NCBI RefSeq assembly: GCF_022063185.1
Contig: NZ_CP091913.1
Coordinates: forward strand, 1,612,001-1,676,000
Length of the DNA stretch: 64,000 bases
Source: Nostoc sp. UHCC 0870
Lineage (GTDB): Bacteria > Cyanobacteriota > Cyanobacteriia > Cyanobacteriales > Nostocaceae
Direction: 5' to 3'
Within the stretch, counting starts at the first letter, position 1. Every line of letters starts with the position of its first letter. The notes beneath the pieces are model-generated. The model was given only the letters and a program-made list of their open reading frames with translations. It did no database searches and was not told the DNA's origin. Shown here piece after piece: positions 16,375 to 25,688 of the stretch. A program made the position numbers and the translations under genes.

Positions 16375-17643
16375 TTAACACCAAGTTTGCACAACTCGAC
16401 CTTTTAATTCTTGTCCTAGCCAGGGGGTATTACTCGAAAGGGTATGCAGATTTTTCCTTTCTACTTTCCAGGTTGCTTGCGGGTTAAATAAGGTTAGTTC
16501 AGCTTGGTGATGGGGCGCAATTTTACTGATTTTTGCTTGTAAACATTCGGCTGGACGGGTACTCAAAGCTTGCCACAATTGTAATGCTGTAAATTCCCCA
16601 GTTTCTACAAGATGCTGCCACAACAGAGGTAATGCTAATTCTAACCCAATTGCTCCTGGTGGGGCTTCGGCAAAGGCTTGGACTTTCTCTTCGTAGCTGT
16701 AGGGTGTATGATCAATAGCGATCGCATCTACAATTCCTGTACGCACTGCTGACCGCAAAGCCTGCATATCAGTTGTATTACCTAATGGCGGGTCTAAATG
16801 CAGACTAGTGTGATAACTTTTAACAGCCTTGGTATCTAACAATAGGTGCATCCATGTGGTGCTGGCGGTGATGGGTAAACCTTGAGACTTGGCGGCGGCG
16901 ATTAATTCTACACTGCGAGCGGTGGAGACGCGCATAATATGTATGGGTGTGCCGATGGTAGCTACCAATTCTATTAAAGCAGCGATCGCAGTTGTTTCGG
17001 CACTCACGGGGACAGGAGGTAAACCAAACCGCAAAGCATCTGCACCTTCCCTCATTACACCATTAGATGCGAGTTGGCGATCGCAAGGCCAAAAGGCTAC
17101 AGGTTTTCCCAAAGGCTGCACATATTCCAATAGCCGCCGCACTAATCCTAAATTATCTAAAGGCAACCCATCAGTAAACCCCACAACCCCAGCCGCCGCT
17201 AAATCTGCTAATTCTGTTATTTGCTTCCCAGCCACATCCAGGGTAATTGCACCCCAAATATTAAAATGTGGGAAGGAGGAAGAATTTCCCCCATCCCCCA
17301 TCCCCTTCTGCAACTGCGCCACCAGCGCAGGATTATCAATAGCTGGCGATGTATCAGGTAGAATGCTGACTCTAGTAAAGCCACCAGCAGCCGCCGCTTG
17401 TAAAAACGACAACAGCGTTTCCCGTTCCTCAAAACCAGGTTCACCGGAGTGACTATACAAATCCACTAACCCAGTCCCCAGAACTAGTCCCCGACAATCT
17501 CTAACTTGGGTATTAGGACTGATATCAGGAATTTGTGGAGCTACTGCTTGGATTTCACCATTAGCAATTATTACATCAGATACTTGGTCAGTTTGAGAAA
17601 CTGGGTCAATCACCCTTACTTGTTGCAGAAGTTCAGTTGTCAT
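16375..17643 (-). CDS. pyrC: Dihydroorotase homologue, probably catalytically dead
   Basis: 422 aa, full length for type-I dihydroorotases, which close carbamoyl-aspartate to dihydroorotate in pyrimidine synthesis. Family landmarks remain (GLVDLYSHSGEPGFEERETL, GFTDGLPLDN, VDAIAIDHTPYSYEEK). Against the usual DxHxHxREPG the first His is Tyr63 and the Arg is Gly. The usual HxxHVST has Arg238 in HIMRVST. The EHC-type His region reads AFWPCDRQL. His65, Asp158 and Asp311 remain. A non-catalytic partner of aspartate transcarbamoylase, as known for some pseudo-DHOases, is one explanation. It lies 47 bp downstream of the phosphatase gene on the same strand. Confidence 0.85.
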   Translation of the reverse strand: MTTELLQQVRVIDPVSQTDQVSDVIIANGEIQAVAPQIPDISPNTQVRDCRGLVLGTGLVDLYSHSGEPGFEERETLLSFLQAAAAGGFTRVSILPDTSPAIDNPALVAQLQKGMGDGGNSSSFPHFNIWGAITLDVAGKQITELADLAAAGVVGFTDGLPLDNLGLVRRLLEYVQPLGKPVAFWPCDRQLASNGVMREGADALRFGLPPVPVSAETTAIAALIELVATIGTPIHIMRVSTARSVELIAAAKSQGLPITASTTWMHLLLDTKAVKSYHTSLHLDPPLGNTTDMQALRSAVRTGIVDAIAIDHTPYSYEEKVQAFAEAPPGAIGLELALPLLWQHLVETGEFTALQLWQALSTRPAECLQAKISKIAPHHQAELTLFNPQATWKVERKNLHTLSSNTPWLGQELKGRVVQTWC

Positions 17644-17690
17644 TTGAGCTATTTAGTGCTTCAGCTGTTTATCTATTATTGTTAATCACC

Positions 17691-19043
17691 CTATAATGCC
17701 CCAGCTGCTGTTTTATCTAGTACACCACCACTTAAATGAGTGGTGATGTTCATCGCTTGTAATACTGGCAAACCATTCAGTCCACAAGGATAGTCGATGA
17801 CGCTGACAGCACCGTTACCTTGGCGGAAATTCCAGAAATTATCCGCAGGTAAACCTAGGATATGACACAGTAAGGTTTTGTTGGTAGCGTCGTGAGCTAC
17901 GATTAATCCGGTTTGACGTTGATTTTCTAAGGCGGTTTGTATTATTGCTTGCCATGTAGCACTGCTACGTTCCCAGACTTGTTGTAAATTTTCCCCTTCT
18001 GGCATTTGCACTGCACCTGGTGTTGTCCGCCAACGATGTAACTCTCCGGGGAATTCTTGGTCTATTTCTACTTCTAACTTTCCTTCCCACAGTCCGTGGC
18101 TGATTTCTCTTAAGCCCTCTTGCAACTCTAAATTTACACTGGGATGATGTTGCAAAATAATTTCCGCAGTTTCTTTGGGACGTGCCATAGTGCTACTTAC
18201 AGCAAAGTCAATGGCTACATTTTGGAGAAATTCCCCGGCTTTTTGTGCTTGCTTTCTGCCGTTATCATTCAGGGGAACATCGATTTGTCCTTGAAATCTG
18301 GTTTGGCGATTCCACTCAGTTTCTCCATGACGTACCAACAACAATCTTACGCCTTGATGGCCTGGTCGCAATGACGGCAGCATTTCGCCCATGTGTTGCG
18401 TCTGGTTCATCGACTCTAGTTGTACGGGTTCTCCCAAACCACCCGAAAAGTTTAAGACGCTAATACAACAGTTAGATTGTTGAATGGAATGGTAACGATT
18501 GGGATGAATACCCAAAGCGGTGCTAATCAGAGCGCGATTGATGCCGTTATGCCCGACGATGAGAATAGTTTCACCTTGATGATGGGGTAATATTTCTTGC
18601 CAAAACTGCTGTGCTTGTTCATACACAGCCAGCACAGGGAAATGTTCACGTGTTCCCCCTGTATCCTCCACCAACATCTTGAATTCGTCGGGGTGTTCAT
18701 GCCAAATGCGGTAATCTTCTGGAAACTTCTGCTGAACATCACTAGAAAGCATTTCTGCCCACAATAACAGATCAATTTCCAGTAATTGATCAGATGTTTG
18801 GACAACAGCCGATTTTCCAGAATCAGATGCTAACTCACCATAAATAATATCTGCTGTCTGTTTAGCTCGCTGGAGTGGACTGCTATAAATCGCATTAAAG
18901 GCAATATTACTGAGGGCTTTGCCTACTTTACTGGCATCACTACGACCTTTCTCCGTTAACCTTGATACGTCAGTGCGCCCTTGAATGCGTCTTTCGGTGT
19001 TATATGTGCTTTGACCGTGGCGCACGATGATGACACGGGTCAT
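17691..19043 (-). CDS. Tandem histidine phosphatase (phosphoglycerate mutase superfamily)
   Basis: 450 aa with two complete histidine-phosphatase units. The first has VIIVRHGQSTYNTERRIQGR and ILIVGHNGINRALI; the second has LLLVRHGETEWNRQTRFQGQ and TGLIVAHDATNKTLLCH. Each RHG supplies the phosphorylated histidine. In cyanobacteria such two-domain proteins are annotated as phosphoglycerate mutase. Members of this superfamily have been shown to act as metal-independent phosphoserine phosphatases, and that serine-pathway role is plausible here. Substrate cannot be read from sequence. Confidence 0.85.
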   Translation of the reverse strand: MTRVIIVRHGQSTYNTERRIQGRTDVSRLTEKGRSDASKVGKALSNIAFNAIYSSPLQRAKQTADIIYGELASDSGKSAVVQTSDQLLEIDLLLWAEMLSSDVQQKFPEDYRIWHEHPDEFKMLVEDTGGTREHFPVLAVYEQAQQFWQEILPHHQGETILIVGHNGINRALISTALGIHPNRYHSIQQSNCCISVLNFSGGLGEPVQLESMNQTQHMGEMLPSLRPGHQGVRLLLVRHGETEWNRQTRFQGQIDVPLNDNGRKQAQKAGEFLQNVAIDFAVSSTMARPKETAEIILQHHPSVNLELQEGLREISHGLWEGKLEVEIDQEFPGELHRWRTTPGAVQMPEGENLQQVWERSSATWQAIIQTALENQRQTGLIVAHDATNKTLLCHILGLPADNFWNFRQGNGAVSVIDYPCGLNGLPVLQAMNITTHLSGGVLDKTAAGAL

Positions 19044-19147
19044 CTTTTTGCCCTCCTCTATCTAAAGGATTAATTTTACTGCATTCTGTAGGCAGCATTA
19101 TCTCTTAGATTTGGGTTTGGTCACTTAATATTTTGATTTGTTTGGGG

Positions 19148-19282
19148 AACACCAAAAAATAAATTATCCGCAATTGATGGTTGGGTAGGGTGCGTCAGTG
19201 CGATAGAACCTAACTATACTCAGAAATCATTCATACTGACGCACCCTACAGTTTGGACGTTTTTTGTATCTGTAAGTCCTTT
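19148..19282. repeat. Dispersed repeat, copy A, with 14-bp inverted arms
   Basis: The arms TAGGGTGCGTCAGT (19186-19199) and ACTGACGCACCCTA (19235-19248) enclose a 35-bp core. The left flank (from AACACCAAAAAATAAATTAT) and right flank match copy B at 41825-41956 in the same orientation, but the core is reverse-complemented with one mismatch. It lies in the 547-bp gap between the divergent phosphatase and peptidase genes. The rest of that gap is AT-rich and shows nothing else. Confidence 0.85.
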
Positions 19283-19590
19283 GTAGTCAGGACTACGCAT
19301 TTAGGCGATTGTAACAGTTGATTTAGGAATCTTTTGTGTATAATTTACAGCGTTATACTCATAAATAATAACTAGTCAAAAATACGAATGACCAAATAAA
19401 CAATACTTAACTAAGATATATTTTTAGTCGAAAGAAGTCGATGATTAAGCTATTGGCAATTAAATTACTAAAAATTTAGTTAAATTGCGTAATAGCAGTA
19501 GGAATTACTGTTATTTATGAGTGTTAATCGTCATTAGCCTGGGCAATCACTAAAAAATAATTAAAATCCATAACCAAAGGAGAAGCATCT

Positions 19591-20355
19591 ATGTCAGATT
19601 CTGCTGTGGAATTCCCGAATTTAGAAAAAGTTCAATCTACTAATATTACTGTCAAACTTACTGAAGCTGATCCTGAAACTATCAAAGAAGTTCAAACTCT
19701 ACTCACTACAAAAGGTTTGTATAAAGGTAAAGTTGATGGCATTGTAGGTGAGTTAAGCCTAAAAGCATTTGCAGAATTTAAAGAAAGTGTTTGGCTAGAT
19801 TCTCCCGATTTGTTGGGACCGACTACTGCGGCTAATTTATTAGAGATAGCAGAAAACCATCAAACTAATGAAGAACAAACTCAGCAATTAAAAGTATTAC
19901 CTGTATCAACTATAAACACTAAAACAGGACGTACTTTGAGGTTAGTAACTGGAGAGACAGTTTATGAAAATGAATTGGTAGTTACTGGAATTCCTCTGAC
20001 TTGGGGGGAAGTTACTAAAGGATGTGATCCCCAAAGAAACCCAGAGTCAAAAACAGTAATTAATAATATTATTAAAGCAGCTAAAGGCTTTGGTAAAATT
20101 CGTGATCAATACGGTATTCCAATTGCTATCACTTCTGCCTATCGTCCTCCTAGTGTGAATCGGCGTATAGGAGGCGCACGCTATTCTCAGCACATTAACG
20201 GTCTAGCCCTTGATATTGCCCCTTCCGATGGCAACTTTACCAAACTTTTACAAATCTGTCGCGCTTCTGATTGCACAGGACTCGGTAGAGGAATGCACAA
20301 AGGTTTTATCCATTGCGATTGGCGGCCAGGTGGTCGTGTAGTTTTTGACTATTAA
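19591..20355 (+). CDS. Peptidoglycan-binding M15-type peptidase
   Basis: 254 aa. An N-terminal PG_binding_1 domain (KEVQTLLTTKGLYKGKVDGI, then GELSLKAFAEFKE) is followed by an M15 D,D-carboxypeptidase-like domain (peptidase_M15_3). AYRPPSVNRRIGGARYSQHI and NGLALDIAP give the SxHxxGxAxD zinc-binding pattern and FIHCDWR the last ligand. It should cleave cell-wall peptides. No signal peptide is visible, so export or lysis-type release is unclear. AAGGAGAAG precedes the start. A perfect terminator follows. Confidence 0.88.
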   Translation: MSDSAVEFPNLEKVQSTNITVKLTEADPETIKEVQTLLTTKGLYKGKVDGIVGELSLKAFAEFKESVWLDSPDLLGPTTAANLLEIAENHQTNEEQTQQLKVLPVSTINTKTGRTLRLVTGETVYENELVVTGIPLTWGEVTKGCDPQRNPESKTVINNIIKAAKGFGKIRDQYGIPIAITSAYRPPSVNRRIGGARYSQHINGLALDIAPSDGNFTKLLQICRASDCTGLGRGMHKGFIHCDWRPGGRVVFDY

Positions 20356-20387
20356 TTAGCATTTAATATTGCAGTTTCTAGCCCTCG

Positions 20388-20431
20388 CTGAAGTTATGAG
20401 AATTACCAAATTCTCATAACTTCAGTTTTTT
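20388..20431 (+). terminator. Rho-independent terminator of the M15 peptidase gene
   Basis: CTGAAGTTATGAGAAT pairs perfectly with ATTCTCATAACTTCAG around a 6-nt loop and is followed by six T residues. It lies 33 bp past the stop codon. Confidence 0.92.
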
Positions 20432-20770
20432 ATTGGTTTAGAAAAAGAAATATGAAACTTTAATCACATTTCACGTAGTCAAATGGAACATCTTGTCCAC
20501 CCTTGGTAGGTTGAGACTTTCGCAGTACCATAATAAGCACGAAACTATAGCGTTTCTCGGTTGAATGAGGTACAACCCCACCCGCAACCCCCTCCCCTCA
20601 ATTGAGAAGGGAGGATAATATGATGTGTGCATCATTCCAGAAGCAAGAGTGTTTATCAGGACGTGTCCCCTTCGTTTGAATTATCCCGTTGGGGCGGGTT
20701 GCATGGTGATAGGGAAAAAAGACGCTTCCCCAACAACCCCGCTTGTTAAAAGCCCCATCCCCCATCCCCC

Positions 20771-20884
20771 TACACCCCTACACCCCTACACCCCTACACC
20801 CCTACACCCCTACACCCCTACACCCCTACACCCCTACACCCCTACACCCCTACACCCCTACACCCCTACACCCCTACACCCCTA
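20771..20884. repeat. TACACCCC octamer array, 14 units
   Basis: Fourteen uninterrupted copies of TACACCCC end 13 bp before the hydrolase start codon. The same unit occurs inside nifJ. The tract (C-rich on +, G-rich on -) could form unusual structures and vary in copy number. The preceding 20540-20640 stretch is a relative of the ATAGCGTTTCT repeat. No gene is supported between 20432 and 20897. Confidence 0.95.
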
Positions 20885-20897
20885 ATGAATAAAGACG

Positions 20898-21734
20898 ATG
20901 CCTGTACGTAAAACTTTATTAACACCTGATATTCAACTATCTTACTTGGAGTGGGATCAAGGGAAAGAACCATTACTGTTGTTACATGGTTTAGCTGACC
21001 ATGCTTTGGTGTGGTCAAGTTTAGGAGATGATTTAGCGGCGGATTATCATATAGTTGCGCCAGATATGCGCGGTCATGGCGAAAGCAGTAAGCCAGAAAC
21101 AGACTATACTTTTGAAAGTGCGATCGCAGACCTAGAAGCACTCATGGATCATTTGGGGTGGTCATCTGCTCATATTGTCAGCCATTCGTGGACTGGTAAA
21201 CTAGCTGCTATCTGGGCTAGAGTCAACCCCCAACGCCTACGAAGTATGGTTCTAGTTGATCCCATTTTCATTTGGAAAATGCCCAGCATCTTGCAGCTAA
21301 CTTTCCCCCTGTTATACCGTTACCTCTCCTTTCTCAAAGGTATGGGGCCATTTACCAGTTATGACGTAGCTGAAGCACAGGCCAAGCAATTAAATCAATA
21401 TCAGGGTTGGAGTACATTACAGCAGGACGTTTTCCAAGCCGGTCTAGAACAAAAACCGGATGGTAGCTGGGGTAGTAAGTTCACTATTAACGCCCGCGAT
21501 GGCATTTTTGAGGATGTAATGCTAGTACCTGGGTTTACCATCCCCATAGACACTCCTACCCTATTCATCCAGCCAGAAAAAGGACTCAACCGTTTAGACT
21601 GGCAAATCAAGCCCTATAAAACTTACCTGAACAACCTCCGCCTGTGTCAACTTCCCGGTAATCATTGGCCGTTTTTGACTGCACCAGAAACATTTAACCA
21701 GACAGTTGCAGCATTTTTAGCAGAATTTAAGTAA
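20898..21734 (+). CDS. Alpha/beta hydrolase
   Basis: 278 aa. The fold is marked by LLLLHGLADHALVWSSLGDD (oxyanion HG), VAPDMRGHGESSKP, the nucleophile elbow IVSHSWTGKLAA (Ser in SHSWTG, where the usual first Gly is Ser), and catalytic His in LPGNHWPFL. It is a soluble esterase or epoxide-hydrolase-like enzyme; the substrate is unknown. The start codon lies 13 bp after the octamer array and has no good RBS. Confidence 0.85.
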   Translation: MPVRKTLLTPDIQLSYLEWDQGKEPLLLLHGLADHALVWSSLGDDLAADYHIVAPDMRGHGESSKPETDYTFESAIADLEALMDHLGWSSAHIVSHSWTGKLAAIWARVNPQRLRSMVLVDPIFIWKMPSILQLTFPLLYRYLSFLKGMGPFTSYDVAEAQAKQLNQYQGWSTLQQDVFQAGLEQKPDGSWGSKFTINARDGIFEDVMLVPGFTIPIDTPTLFIQPEKGLNRLDWQIKPYKTYLNNLRLCQLPGNHWPFLTAPETFNQTVAAFLAEFK

Positions 21735-21787
21735 AACAAATCTAATTATTAATAGACAGCAACAAAAGAGTAAGACTCAGTTCTATT

Positions 21788-21817
21788 CTTTTGACTTTTG
21801 ACTTTTGACTTTTGACT
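21788..21817. repeat. TTTTGAC heptamer repeat
   Basis: TTTTGACTTTTGACTTTTGA continues for four units just before the kinase start. It is one of several short tandem heptamers (STRR type) here. Others are GGTGACA/GGTGATA at 57985-58020 and 63379-63425, GAGTAAT near 32325 and 60785, TTCAAAA near 29455, and CCCTGCT at 29520-29545. Confidence 0.8.
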
Positions 21818-21824
21818 TCCTATC

Positions 21825-23519
21825 ATGAGCCTTTGCATTAATCCAGTTTGCCCCAAACCTAACCATCTCAACAATCAAAAAAACCGCTTTTGTCAAAGTT
21901 GTGGTTCTCCATTGGAACTAGTAGGGCGTTATCGGGTAATGCACTTATTGAGTGATACAACTGGATTTGGTCAGGTCTATGAAGCTTATGAACAAGACAC
22001 AGCTAAAATCCTCAAAGTGCTAGAAGCAAATCTAGCCGATGTTAAAGCAGTAGAACTGTTCCACCAAGAAGCCGTTGTCTTGGGAAAACTCAATCATCCA
22101 GGTCTCCCCAGAATAGATGCGTACTTTCAGCATCACACTAGGAATAACTTGAGTTTATATTGTCTTGTCTTAGAAAAAATTAACGGCATTAACTTAGAAC
22201 AGTGGTTAGAAAAACACCATCAACTTACTTCTGAATCACAAGCTATCAATTGGTTGAAACAGATACTAGAGATTTTGGATTTAGTACATAACCAAAGCTA
22301 TCTGCACTTAAATATTAAGCCATCGAATATTCTCATCCGACCAGATGGGCAATTAGTTCTAATTGACTTTGGTACAGCTAGAGAACTAGCCAAAAATTAC
22401 CAAAATCGTAGTGCTACCCCCACTATGTCATCTGGTTATAGCGCACCAGAACAAATGCAAGGAAAAGTGACATTACAATCAGATTTTTTTGCATTGGGAC
22501 GCACCTTCGTTTTTTTAATGACGGGAAAACATCCTCTAGATATGTATGATGCCCACCATAATTTATTACATTGGCGCAGTCATGCCAATCAATTTTCTCC
22601 ACTACTATTGAATTTAATTGATTGGCTGATGACACCAGCAATAAATTATCGTCCTGCCAATGCCAAGGAAATTTTGCAGCGAATTAAAGAGATTGAAACG
22701 CCTAAAAATGCAATTAAAAATAACAATATTATTATAACAAAAAATATTCAAACTCTCGAATTAACCCAGCCAAAAATCGCTCCACCTCCCTCTCTATCAG
22801 CCAAGAAAATAAAAAAAATGCCTTTAATATCACTATTAGTAGCACTTCTATTTTCATTCGGGTTACTCAGTGCAATTGCTATAATGATAGGCTATCCACA
22901 ATTCGCAACTTTATTACCAATAGCAACTCAAGCTCCAGCAAGAAAAGGGAAGATTGATTATTTTGCCTATGAAGAGGGTAGAGATAGTCAAGGTGGAGTT
23001 GCTCAATTTAATATCGCTATTTTATCAGTAGAGTATAAATGGCTTCCAGACAGTAATTTTCAAGTTACAAATAACAATCAGATTATTAGTCTTGATGTTT
23101 TAAAGTTAATGTTAGAGCAAGAAGGTATCCAGAAAATTATGGAAGATCCTAATGAAATTATTTCTGTAGGTATAGCTTCTTGTGATACCAAATTGGCAAC
23201 TGCACAACTTAGAGCATTTGAACGTTCTCAACAAATCCAACTGTTAGCCAAAAAATTATTTAAAAATACAGCCAGTGTTAAAGGTTATCGCTTATTAAAC
23301 TTAGGTCAATTCCAACGCATAGACTGTAAGCCAAATCAAGATTATACTAGATATCAAAGCAGCGTTATTGTTATAGGAGTTAAAAATAAGTCAAAAAACG
23401 TAGTTATAGATGAAGCACTACGCGATAGATTAAAAAACAAGCCTTTTGCTGATTTTAAATTAGAAGATTATTCTTTAGGTTCAGTAGAAAAATTTAAAAC
23501 TATTTCTAATAATTTATAG
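21825..23519 (+). CDS. Zinc-ribbon Ser/Thr kinase homologue, probable pseudokinase, membrane-anchored
   Basis: 564 aa. An N-terminal zinc ribbon (CINPVCPKP then FCQSCGSPL) precedes a kinase fold: TTGFGQVYEAY loop, Lys in KILKV, Glu in FHQEAVVL, IDFGTARE. The catalytic loop reads HLNIKPSN (161-168), so the HRD aspartate is Asn163. A TM helix (ISLLVALLFSFGLLSAIAIM) follows at about residue 340. A roughly 190-aa outer domain of unknown fold comes next (YFAYEEGRDSQGG, CDTKLATAQLRAFERSQQI). It may bind ATP without phosphorylating, or use an unusual mechanism. The kinase at 34967 has a normal HRD and a related zinc ribbon. Confidence 0.85.
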   Translation: MSLCINPVCPKPNHLNNQKNRFCQSCGSPLELVGRYRVMHLLSDTTGFGQVYEAYEQDTAKILKVLEANLADVKAVELFHQEAVVLGKLNHPGLPRIDAYFQHHTRNNLSLYCLVLEKINGINLEQWLEKHHQLTSESQAINWLKQILEILDLVHNQSYLHLNIKPSNILIRPDGQLVLIDFGTARELAKNYQNRSATPTMSSGYSAPEQMQGKVTLQSDFFALGRTFVFLMTGKHPLDMYDAHHNLLHWRSHANQFSPLLLNLIDWLMTPAINYRPANAKEILQRIKEIETPKNAIKNNNIIITKNIQTLELTQPKIAPPPSLSAKKIKKMPLISLLVALLFSFGLLSAIAIMIGYPQFATLLPIATQAPARKGKIDYFAYEEGRDSQGGVAQFNIAILSVEYKWLPDSNFQVTNNNQIISLDVLKLMLEQEGIQKIMEDPNEIISVGIASCDTKLATAQLRAFERSQQIQLLAKKLFKNTASVKGYRLLNLGQFQRIDCKPNQDYTRYQSSVIVIGVKNKSKNVVIDEALRDRLKNKPFADFKLEDYSLGSVEKFKTISNNL

Positions 23520-23848
23520 AAATAACTACATAAGCTAGGTACAAGAAGAAATAATTGGGGAGTCCCTTTTCACCCCGAACATAAGTCAAACAATTTTGGA
23601 TTTTAGATTTTAGTAGGGGCGGGTTCACAGATATCCTCAATTATTCACGATGATTCGGGTAAACCCGCCCCTACTGCACCCATAAAGGGATACGGTGAAC
23701 AAAGTGTTAGGGGTTTAAGTCCCCGGCTTCTATCAAGCCGCAAGTGTTGTGGCGGGGTTTAAATAAATATAAATTTATACTTGCTAATTAGTTAGATATA
23801 CATTAAAATTTCCGAAATTAGCTAAATTTATAACCACTCGAATTTAAA
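23520..23848. repeat. Intergenic region with two dispersed repeats
   Basis: 23612-23675 is a hairpin-ended repeat (AGTAGGGGCGGGTT and AACCCGCCCCTACT) with copies at 60671-60733 and, degenerate and inverted, near 42317-42384. 23704-23765 (TTAGGGGTTTAAGTCCCC, then ATCAAGCCGCAAGTGTTGTG) recurs at 25584-25647. No gene is seen. Confidence 0.75.
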
Positions 23849-25531
23849 ATGGGTATTCTCAATAGGGTAAAAATAATCAAACTCGATAGTTATTTGATCA
23901 TAGCTCTGATATCTGGCTTTATTTTTTGCCTATATGGTATCCATTGGGGAAGAGTAGAAGAGTGGAATCCAGATCAAATGGTTTTTAAAGGAAACCTTTC
24001 TTGGGGTGAAATTTTCTCCAGCCCTAGTGACTTTCTCAAACCCCCTTTTCACACATATTTCAACTTCATATTATCCTATATTCCATTGAAATTTATTGAG
24101 AAAATTTTTCGTCTATCGCAAAATTCACTTACTTCTGGTTCAGTGATGCTCATCTGGTCTAGAATTATTAGTGCTTCTTTGTTTTTGGGTACGATTTTTT
24201 TAAATTTTCAAATAAATAAAAGATTTTTTGGGTTGTTTTCTGCCCGAATTATTACACTAATTTTTGCTACTAGTAGCGGCTTTATAGTTTATAGTCACTT
24301 TTTGACAGCAGACATTCCTTTAATTTTCTGGATGATATTATCTTTTTACTTTATTCAAAGTATATACTTACAAGGTAAAATATCAAACTACTTGTTAGCT
24401 GGATTTTTCACAGGGATTGCTACAGCAACAAAATATAATGGTCTGTCCATAGGCATTGGAATTGTTTTGGCTCATATTCTCTCATTTAACGAATTAGCTT
24501 GGAAAAAAATTATTTTCAGTAAGAAGCTGATTTTAAGTTTGTTAACAGTTGTAATTGGCTTCCTAATTGGTAATCCATTTGCATTAATAAATTATCGTCA
24601 GTTTGTTTCAGATTTTTTATATAACTATATTACAACACCCATATATAATGGTGAAATAACAGGTACTAACTACTTAACTTTCTTCTCAATATATATTCGC
24701 GAAATTGTGGGGCTTCCCTCACTAATAATTATTAGTTTAGCAATACTATATTCTCTATATCTTACTTTTACTAGTAAAGATAATAAGAGAATAAAATCTG
24801 TTTTATTAATCTTAACAGTTTTTATTATTTACTACTATAAATTTGCTGATTTCCCTAGATTGGAAACTCGCTTTGTACTGCCTATAGTACCTTTCTGGCT
24901 CATGCTATCAGGGCCATTTTGGAATCAAATCAAGTCTAATAAGGCGGCTATATCAGTTATTTTGGTAATTATTATCAGTTACAATACAGTTTGTAGCTTA
25001 TATGTAGGTAAAAGGTTTTTAGACGATCCACGTATGGTAGCTCAGGAGTGGGTAAAAGCTAATATACCTCAGTTAAGTTTGATAGAGAATACTGCATATA
25101 TTCCTACATGGAATCGTTTATCAGGAGTTAAGTTAAAATCCAGAAATATGCCATTTATTTCAGGGCGAGGAAAGTTATTTGAGCAAAATTTAACAAATAG
25201 ATTTAAAAAAGATTCTTGGATAATAAAAAGGTGGCGAGAGTCTCAAAAATCAGATCAAAATATAAATTTTTACTCGCAAGAAGAGTTGGCTAACCGCAAA
25301 CCTGAATACATTGCCATTAATTCACTTTACTATGAAAGATTTTTTAAAAATGACAATTTGAAGATTTTATATCCAGAAATTAATCAATTTTTTACAAAGT
25401 TAATTAGTGAAAAATATCCTTATAAAAGGATATTTGATCAAGAGTCTAAAACTCCACCTATCTGGGCTTATCCTCAGAATATTGATTTTCTCCATAACAG
25501 GACAATAATTTTTAAAGGCAAAGATTCTTAA
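23849..25531 (+). CDS. Polytopic glycosyltransferase of the PMT/ArnT (GT39-like) type
   Basis: 560 aa with about ten TM helices. The first extracytoplasmic loop (HWGRVEEWNPDQMVFKGNLS) has acidic residues as in lipid-linked-sugar transferases. KPPFHTYFNFILSY, GIATATKYNGLSIGIG and FADFPRLETRFVLPIVPF fit the dolichyl-phosphate-mannose transferase-like superfamily. It would move a sugar from a polyprenyl-phosphate donor to an envelope acceptor on the periplasmic side. Donor and acceptor are unknown. The gene is visibly AT-rich and is flanked by direct repeats (23704-23765, 25584-25647). Confidence 0.75.
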   Translation: MGILNRVKIIKLDSYLIIALISGFIFCLYGIHWGRVEEWNPDQMVFKGNLSWGEIFSSPSDFLKPPFHTYFNFILSYIPLKFIEKIFRLSQNSLTSGSVMLIWSRIISASLFLGTIFLNFQINKRFFGLFSARIITLIFATSSGFIVYSHFLTADIPLIFWMILSFYFIQSIYLQGKISNYLLAGFFTGIATATKYNGLSIGIGIVLAHILSFNELAWKKIIFSKKLILSLLTVVIGFLIGNPFALINYRQFVSDFLYNYITTPIYNGEITGTNYLTFFSIYIREIVGLPSLIIISLAILYSLYLTFTSKDNKRIKSVLLILTVFIIYYYKFADFPRLETRFVLPIVPFWLMLSGPFWNQIKSNKAAISVILVIIISYNTVCSLYVGKRFLDDPRMVAQEWVKANIPQLSLIENTAYIPTWNRLSGVKLKSRNMPFISGRGKLFEQNLTNRFKKDSWIIKRWRESQKSDQNINFYSQEELANRKPEYIAINSLYYERFFKNDNLKILYPEINQFFTKLISEKYPYKRIFDQESKTPPIWAYPQNIDFLHNRTIIFKGKDS

Positions 25532-25583
25532 TTTTGTTCTCTGTGAGTAGACAATTAATTACATAGTCTTGTTTAACAAAGTA

Positions 25584-25647
25584 TAGGGGTTTAAGTCCCC
25601 GACTTCTATCAAGCCGCAAGTGTTGTGGCGGGGTTTAAATCCCCGTT
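25584..25647. repeat. Direct repeat partner of 23704-23765
   Basis: TAGGGGTTTAAGTCCCCGAC, then the shared ATCAAGCCGCAAGTGTTGTG and GGCGGGGTTTAAAT. The two copies bracket the GT39-like gene in the same orientation. AATTGCG heptamers follow directly. Confidence 0.85.
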
Positions 25648-25688
25648 ACAACACGTAATTGCGAATTGCGAATTGCGAATTGGTTTAA

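Noticed and set aside
20771..20884. Possible CRISPR array
   Set aside because: The 8-bp units have no spacers. No cas genes are in the window.
20625..20885. Frame across the octamer array (TPLHPYTP repeats)
   Set aside because: Pure product of the tandem repeat.
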